From: a virus
Strand: one strand, 5' to 3'
IMG/VR virus record: IMGVR_UViG_3300027659_000190
Location: 1-25,240 of that record
DNA: 25,240 nucleotides
Shown here: positions 21,785 through 25,240 of the stretch, piece after piece
Layout: every line of letters begins with the position of its first letter
Numbering within the stretch: position 1 is the first letter of the stretch
The notes under the pieces: generated by a model
Databases searched by the model: none
The model's input: only the letters and a program-made list of their open reading frames with translations
Told to the model about the DNA's origin: nothing
Program-made: the position numbers and the translations under genes

Positions 21785-21826
21785 CAAAGATATATTTAGT
21801 TATTCAAAAAACAATAGACCTATTGT
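21785..21826 (-). promoter_or_regulatory. Promoter of small-gene operon with palindromic operator
   Basis: On the minus strand TTG (21812-21814), 19 bases and TATCTTTG (21785-21792) match the Bacteroidetes promoter pattern. A 16-bp palindrome, ACAATAG-AC-CTATTGT (21811-21826), covers the -33 element and looks like an operator. It would drive the gene train from 21760 towards the methyltransferase. Confidence 0.6.
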
Positions 21827-21875
21827 AAGACAAGGCAAGAAATATGTAACTGCTTGATAATCAGCTACAATAATT

Positions 21876-22301
21876 TTATTTTTTTGTTAGGTAAAAGCCT
21901 AATAACAGGCCCAAAATGAAGATAATCAGCAGAGGGAATCTATACTCTTTGGCAAGTTCCCAGAACGAAGGCCGTTTATTTTGCACAGGAACGCTTATCT
22001 CCTTTGAAATGTATATTGTATCGCCCTCACATTCTCCGCTTATATATACGCTATCTCTGACCTTTTTGTAAACTATCTTCAACTTGTCCTTAACTATGGT
22101 TACAGAGTCCACAGATTCGTGGAAAATAGTGTCGGTTCTGACTGTTTCGGTTCTAATCGTATCATGCACCATCACTTTAACTGTATCTGCGCTGCAATAT
22201 TTCTTCTGCATCTTTGCACGATAGCCGGCACATGATGTAATTACAAAGAATACCCACACTATTGCGGATATAATTACAAAGTCTTTAATTTTTCTTGCCA
22301 T
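21876..22301 (-). CDS. Candidate single-protein spanin (u-spanin) lipoprotein
   Basis: This 141-aa protein starts with a basic stretch and a hydrophobic helix ending in a lipobox (VITSC, Cys24), so the mature protein should be an outer-membrane lipoprotein. Residues 35-105 are periplasmic, rich in Thr, Val and Asp, with repeated DT motifs (SADTVKVMVHDTIR; VRTDTIFHES). The last 20 residues (FPLLIIFILGLLLGFYL) are an inner-membrane helix. A lipidated N-terminus combined with a C-terminal transmembrane helix is the architecture of unimolecular spanins such as T1 gp11 (131 aa), which fuse inner and outer membranes at lysis. No endolysin is adjacent, and the middle part is beta- rather than coil-like, so the role is inference. 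Confidence 0.6.
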   Translation of the reverse strand: MARKIKDFVIISAIVWVFFVITSCAGYRAKMQKKYCSADTVKVMVHDTIRTETVRTDTIFHESVDSVTIVKDKLKIVYKKVRDSVYISGECEGDTIYISKEISVPVQNKRPSFWELAKEYRFPLLIIFILGLLLGFYLTKK

Positions 22302-22401
22302 ATACTTTTATTCTTATTTCTTTTCTTACTTGTTTCAACTGCCATTCAAGGTCTTTCTTCAGTTCCATCAACTGCTCAATCGTTAACTCTTTTAATTCCA
22401 T
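22285..22401 (-). CDS. Tiny coiled-coil protein (38 aa)
   Basis: The ATG at 22399-22401 gives 38 codons to TAA at 22285-22287, overlapping the spanin-like gene by 17 bases. The sequence is one amphipathic helix (LKELTIEQLMELKKDLEWQL then KQVRKEIRIKV). Its place between two genes with proper spacing and a good A/T leader argues for translation. Function unknown. Confidence 0.45.
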   Translation of the reverse strand: MELKELTIEQLMELKKDLEWQLKQVRKEIRIKVYGKKN

Positions 22402-22410
22402 TGTGCAAAT

Positions 22411-22620
22411 TTAAGCATATCTTGCGGTAATATATATATCAAGTTTTGGACAATAACTTTTTCTTATCCTGCCAGAAACTAAATCCCTAATCTTGCACAA
22501 CCCTGCCTTAGTTCCTGCAAATAATTCTACTGCTGCCCTTTTTTGGCTCGGATATGTGGCAATTAGTTCTTTTCTTTCAATGTCATATATCTTGACTGGT
22601 GTTTCTTTTATTTCTATCAT
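22411..22620 (-). CDS. NUMOD1-like DNA-binding protein without nuclease
   Basis: This 69-aa protein is close to the NUMOD1 pattern: KIYDIERKELIATYPSQKRA (I-Y-D...L-I-x-x-(Y/F)-x-S-x-x-x-A), then AAVELFAGTKAGLCKIRDLV and SGRIRKSY. NUMOD1 normally follows a GIY-YIG or HNH homing nuclease and binds DNA with a helix-turn-helix. Here the domain stands alone. It probably binds DNA, as a regulator or as the remnant of a homing enzyme. Confidence 0.55.
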   Translation of the reverse strand: MIEIKETPVKIYDIERKELIATYPSQKRAAVELFAGTKAGLCKIRDLVSGRIRKSYCPKLDIYITARYA

Positions 22621-22633
22621 ATTTTTAAATTAA

Positions 22634-23446
22634 TTAATCTGTACAAAATCCTGCCTGACATCCACTACCTGTGCCAAAGAAAAAGTCCTGCTGAAGACCT
22701 ATTTTTTTTATTTGTTCGTAACTAATATACTCTTTCCAAGTTCCTTTTCCAATTTTTTCTTTATCAGAAAACCATTGTAGTTTTTGAGTATTATCATCCC
22801 AATTCTTTCTTAATTGTTGATTTGGTTTATGAAAACATCCAACACAATTAGAATCTTTTGGGAATATAATACCTGAGCTTTCTGCCCATTTGTAAACCCT
22901 GTAATGTCCTATTTTATTATCTATTAAAGGAAACCATCCTTCTCGCCACTCTATTTCTTCCCATTTATTTCTTGTTCCTCTTTTTCCTGTTATTCCCTTG
23001 AAAATAGTACTAAATCTATCTGCTCTTTCTTTTTCATCATATCTATAACCAATTCCCATCTTAACCTTTTCTCCAATGTTCTTATACCACCAATCCCAAA
23101 TGGGTCTAATTTTCATTTCTGTTGTGCAAAATCTGCGTAGTTTAGATGGAAGCCATCCACCATTATTTTTTATTACATTATCAAATGACTTACCTGTAAC
23201 CCAAATAATTTCTTTGCCTAATAACTGCTCTAAATCTAACATCGCAATTAAAGTAGAATCATCCTCTGCGGTGGCTATAAATTCTTTTCCTATTTTATCG
23301 CTTACTTTCTGAACAAGTCTTTTATCTTTTGGTTGGCAATTAATATCATCAATCGTTACTAATGCGAAAATATTATAATCGGCAGGATAATGAACCGCCA
23401 TAAATGAAGATGTTTTTCCTCCTGATAATGAATGTATTGTTTTCAT
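22634..23446 (-). CDS. PP-loop ATPase / PAPS-reductase-like protein
   Basis: From the ATG at 23444-23446 the product is 270 aa. The PP-loop SGGKTSS (8-14) would bind ATP and release pyrophosphate. Further signatures are FCTTEMKIRPI with Cys107, NCVGCFHK (Cys201, Cys204) and CQAGFC (Cys263, Cys268). Five cysteines in this arrangement could hold an Fe-S cluster or zinc, as in sulfur-transfer relatives (DndC, TtcA). It might thiolate tRNA or DNA, or reduce sulfate; the substrate is not shown. An upstream TTG-started extension of 12 residues is rejected. A long leader with hairpins precedes it. Its base composition is slightly more A/T-rich than the structural genes. Confidence 0.8.
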   Translation of the reverse strand: MKTIHSLSGGKTSSFMAVHYPADYNIFALVTIDDINCQPKDKRLVQKVSDKIGKEFIATAEDDSTLIAMLDLEQLLGKEIIWVTGKSFDNVIKNNGGWLPSKLRRFCTTEMKIRPIWDWWYKNIGEKVKMGIGYRYDEKERADRFSTIFKGITGKRGTRNKWEEIEWREGWFPLIDNKIGHYRVYKWAESSGIIFPKDSNCVGCFHKPNQQLRKNWDDNTQKLQWFSDKEKIGKGTWKEYISYEQIKKIGLQQDFFFGTGSGCQAGFCTD

Positions 23447-23478
23447 ATTTTTACTATTTGGTATTATACTGATTAGTA

Positions 23479-23502
23479 TCAAACTTTTTGTTTTATCTTC
23501 AT
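23479..23502 (-). CDS. Seven-codon upstream ORF with strong Shine-Dalgarno
   Basis: ATG at 23500-23502 encodes MKIKQKV and stops at 23479-23481, 32 bases before the PP-loop gene. AAAGGAG lies five bases before the start, a strong Shine-Dalgarno sequence that is rare in this window. It may be a leader peptide that controls the downstream gene, or chance. Confidence 0.3.
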   Translation of the reverse strand: MKIKQKV

Positions 23503-23504
23503 AA

Positions 23505-23816
23505 CAACTCCTTTATGCAGGAAGGGGAGGTTATCCTTACTACATTTGAAATATAACCTTTTAAAGAAAACAGGTCATAAATCTATACAAAAAGAATAAA
23601 CACTACCACGTTGTTAAATGGTCGTTATGCAGCGAACTTTATGTTTGTTAATCAACTCCCTTCCTGCCCACGTTGTTAGTTTAAACAGAGCGTGGTTTTA
23701 CTTTTACAAACACAGTTTATTCTTTTCAGTTGTTTTTGTTTGCAGGTTGTGTTTTCTTACCCTGACAGGAAGTACAATTCATACAACTCCCCCATGTATG
23801 TCTTGTTGTTATGCAG
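23505..23816. repeat. Repeated short motifs in leader of PP-loop gene
   Basis: The gene-free stretch repeats three short words on the + strand. TTATGCAG occurs at 23513-23520, 23625-23632 and 23809-23816. CAACTCC occurs at 23505-23511, 23653-23659 and 23784-23790. CCACGTTGTT occurs at 23606-23615 and 23668-23677. CGTGG at 23691-23695 can pair with either CCACG copy, giving two mutually exclusive hairpins. No gene over 20 codons with a credible start lies here. Confidence 0.5.
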
Positions 23817-23820
23817 CTAT

Positions 23821-23860
23821 AAAAAGGAAAAGCCTGCTTCATAGCGGGAAGACAGGCTTT
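23821..23860 (-). terminator. Strong intrinsic terminator
   Basis: On the minus strand an 8-bp stem (AAAGCCTG with CAGGCTTT, 23853-23860 and 23829-23836) with an inner 4-bp extension is followed by TCCTTTTT. This is a good intrinsic terminator for leftward transcription. It ends the candidate small RNA or transcripts reading through from the phosphoesterase. Confidence 0.65.
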
Positions 23861-23919
23861 ATATAGAAAATCCTTAAACAGAAAGGTCTTATAAAAGTGT
23901 TACCCGCTATGTAACAACA
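23821..23919 (-). ncRNA. Candidate small RNA with complementary hairpin loops
   Basis: A predicted minus-strand transcript of about 95-100 bases starts near 23919, just after the promoter at 23923. Hairpin A (23898-23916) has a 6-bp stem TGTTAC/GTAACA with a 7-base loop. Hairpin B (23829-23860) has an 8-bp stem AAAGCCTG/CAGGCTTT, a 4-bp inner stem CTTC/GAAG with one bulged base, and a 7-base loop. The + strand loops are CCGCTAT and ATAGCGG, exact reverse complements, so the loops could kiss. A small third hairpin CCTT/AAGG lies at 23872-23886. The RNA would end at the T-run after hairpin B. This is a candidate; expression is not shown. Confidence 0.5.
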
Positions 23920-23922
23920 ATG

Positions 23923-23953
23923 CAAATATCTACTTATTTTTTGAATAAACAAA
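23923..23953 (-). promoter_or_regulatory. Promoter candidate for small RNA
   Basis: On the minus strand TTTG (23950-23953), 19 bases and GATATTTG (23923-23930) give the Bacteroidetes pattern with a single mismatch in the first base of TAnnTTTG. It lies between the two terminators, and its expected start point is next to hairpin A. Confidence 0.45.
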
Positions 23954-23966
23954 TAAAAGTTATAAA

Positions 23967-23996
23967 CAAAAAAAGAGGCCGACATTGCTGCCGACC
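23967..23996 (-). terminator. Strong intrinsic terminator after phosphoesterase gene
   Basis: On the minus strand GGTCGGCA, loop GCAA and TGTCGGCC form an 8-bp stem with two G-T wobbles and a GNRA loop, followed by TCTTTTTTTG. This is an unambiguous leftward terminator 85 bases after the phosphoesterase stop. Confidence 0.75.
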
Positions 23997-24080
23997 CCAC
24001 AAAACTGATAATATGAAAGAAACTTACTGCACAAATGTAATCAATCTTTGTTAGGTAGTTACTCAAACTTATTAACAATA

Positions 24081-25097
24081 TTAATATATTTTGCCTTCAA
24101 TAATTGTTTTTTGCGTTACCTTGTAATCTCCCTGCTTATCTATTTGCAGATGGATAAAACCATGCGACCAGTTGTTATGTGCGCCCATATATGCAGGAAA
24201 CAAATCACAAAGGCATCCACTCGAATAACAGGAATATGGTTGCTCTCCAAAGTTCTTACCCATGTCTTTAGTTTCCCGATGAAAGTGGTTAATGATTGCA
24301 GACTTATTTAGCTTTAACCTTGCTGACCTTGCAGGGTTTACTCCTCCAGATGACAACCCGATTTCGTGGCCGTGAAATATAGCCATGTGCTTGCCTGCAT
24401 AAATAACCTGTTTATCGTAAACGAGATGAATATTTAAACTAACCAACTGCAATAAATCTTCCAACTTTGTGCCTTCAATATCCATCAACTCTGGTGCTTT
24501 CTGCATAATCCACTTTTCGTAGCGGATGTCGTGGTTTCCAAGTTTGTAAACTATGTGTTTATTAGGAAACATTGCCCTCAATCCTTTTAGAAATGTTCTT
24601 GCAGTGTCTAATTCATAACTTACACTTCGCTTCCTTAAGTCCTTTTCGTGTCGACTAATCAAAGAAAAGTCTATTAAATCGCCATTTATTATAATTGTGT
24701 CTACATCATTTTCCAATCCATATTCCAATGCAGCAAATAATGCCGTGTCATCGTGGTATGGGATATGAATATCTCCAATGATGAGAATGTTCTTGCTTGC
24801 AGTTGGCAAATGGTATGGCTCTTTCTTTTCGGTTTCACCTTTGGGCAAATCTTTCTTTAGCTTGTCAAGTTCTGCCCGAAAGTCTTTGTGCAACACCTCT
24901 CTGCTTCTGTCACCAAGTGAGCCTTTTAAAACTCTGATTTGAGTTCTTGCCTGCTCGACTGATAAATAAAACTTTGGGTACTTTTTAACAAATGCTTTGG
25001 CAAGGGTTAAATGTGGAGTGTTAGGAAACTTTAATACCATTTCCTTTAGTGCGGTAATGTGAGGTTGTTCAATCCTCTTCCGTTGCGTTGGCTTCAT
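24081..25097 (-). CDS. Calcineurin-like metallophosphoesterase with N-terminal helical domain
   Basis: From the ATG at 25095-25097 the product is 338 aa. Residues about 100-300 are a two-metal phosphoesterase: GDIHIPYHD (108-116), NGDLID (138-143), GNHDIR (187-192), HGHE (242-245) and HFHRE (271-275) provide the metal and phosphate ligands. Residues 1-90 are helical and basic (RIEQPHITALKEMVLKFPNT), perhaps a DNA-binding domain. Such enzymes in phages act on nucleic acid ends or on nucleotides. An ATG-led extension to 25130 would add 11 residues and lengthen the overlap with the upstream gene, so the shorter form is chosen. A strong terminator follows. Confidence 0.85.
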   Translation of the reverse strand: MKPTQRKRIEQPHITALKEMVLKFPNTPHLTLAKAFVKKYPKFYLSVEQARTQIRVLKGSLGDRSREVLHKDFRAELDKLKKDLPKGETEKKEPYHLPTASKNILIIGDIHIPYHDDTALFAALEYGLENDVDTIIINGDLIDFSLISRHEKDLRKRSVSYELDTARTFLKGLRAMFPNKHIVYKLGNHDIRYEKWIMQKAPELMDIEGTKLEDLLQLVSLNIHLVYDKQVIYAGKHMAIFHGHEIGLSSGGVNPARSARLKLNKSAIINHFHRETKDMGKNFGEQPYSCYSSGCLCDLFPAYMGAHNNWSHGFIHLQIDKQGDYKVTQKTIIEGKIY

Positions 25098-25239
25098 ATA
25101 TATTTTTAAGGTGGTTGTAGCATAGTTCAATGGCCATTCGCCTTATCTCAATGACCCTATCTCTTTCCTTCTTGCTCATCATAGCAGTATCAATGGAATC
25201 AACCATTGCAAATGCGTTATAGGCTGCACCTATTATTTC
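25069..25239 (-). CDS. Unknown protein, C-terminal fragment (runs off right edge)
   Basis: The last 56 codons of a gene enter from the right edge and stop with TGA at 25069-25071. The residues are helical and charged (SKKERDRVIEIRRMAIELCY then NHLKNIYEANA). The frame overlaps the phosphoesterase start by 29 bases. The start lies outside the window, and no family was recognised. Confidence 0.55.
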   Translation of the reverse strand, partial: EIIGAAYNAFAMVDSIDTAMMSKKERDRVIEIRRMAIELCYNHLKNIYEANATEED

Positions 25240-25240
25240 A

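Noticed and set aside
22406-22413. TAAATTTG box four bases before the 38-codon gene
   Set aside because: No -33 element at the right distance; its TAA is the stop codon of the gene before it, so it is probably chance.
23618-23866. 82-codon plus-strand frame in the gene-free stretch
   Set aside because: It would be the only plus-strand gene, crosses the terminator stem, and has a composition of a chance frame with many Leu, Cys and Phe.
24032-24067. Promoter-like TACATTTG box after the phosphoesterase gene
   Set aside because: The nearest TTTG is 24 bases upstream instead of 19-20, and any transcript would meet the strong terminator at 23967-23996 at once.
23839-24078. 79-codon minus-strand frame across the gene-free stretch
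   Set aside because: It starts with TTG, has no credible leader, runs through a strong terminator and a second hairpin, and gives a Phe/Cys/Ile-rich sequence unlike a real protein.
1-25240. DnaA boxes, tRNA genes, CRISPR arrays, reverse transcriptase/diversity-generating repeats, IS elements, integrase
   Set aside because: I looked for each by eye. Single near-matches to DnaA boxes (for example near 14649 and 23531) were scattered and imperfect, and nothing convincing was found for the others.

Overview
The window is a piece of a tailed double-stranded DNA phage (Caudoviricetes) or prophage-like genome that most likely infects a member of the Bacteroidetes. Every supported gene lies on the minus strand, so the biological order runs from high to low coordinates. 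Host evidence is indirect. Promoter-like boxes match the Bacteroidetes primary-sigma pattern (TTTG or TTG, a 19-20 base spacer, then TAnnTTTG). Most starts have an A/T-rich leader and no Shine-Dalgarno sequence. Several structural proteins (the XkdF-type protease with inserted cysteine/tryptophan modules, the hub-like tail protein, the gp3-like small terminase) have the look of Bacteroidetes phage families. No integrase, repressor, tRNA, CRISPR array or IS element was found. Both ends cut through genes.

Right part (25240 to about 19270): a truncated gene, a calcineurin-like phosphoesterase, and a 634-base gene-free stretch with two strong minus-strand terminators and a candidate small RNA whose two main hairpin loops are exactly complementary. 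Then come a PP-loop (PAPS-reductase-like) enzyme, a NUMOD1-like protein, a 38-codon gene, a candidate single-protein spanin, a train of tiny genes joined by ATGA overlaps (two small membrane proteins and a ribbon-helix-helix-like protein among them), and a beta-class DNA methyltransferase.

Middle part (19272 to about 15625): a recombination and replication block. It holds a single-strand annealing protein (Rad52/ERF-like), its YqaJ/lambda-Exo-type nuclease, a DGQHR ParB-like protein, a small unknown protein, a stand-alone DnaA domain-IV protein, a winged-HTH protein, a 55-aa membrane protein, and two small proteins of helicase-loader type. A promoter whose two boxes are covered by a perfect 9-bp inverted repeat sits at 15942-15972 and probably starts the long leftward operon.

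Left part (14985 to 1): HNH protein, sigma-like factor with a non-ATG start, a glycan cassette (GT4, small membrane protein, zinc-knuckle-like protein, GT2, PLOD-like glycosyltransferase, SAM methyltransferase), small and large terminase, tail assembly chaperone with a T-run -1 frameshift, gp10-like protein, two large tail proteins, tape measure, XkdF-type protease, scaffold-like protein and the first codons of the probable major capsid protein. The order is unusual: the tail module lies between terminase and capsid genes, and no portal gene is in the window. Endolysin and a clear holin are also missing, so lysis is only partly represented.
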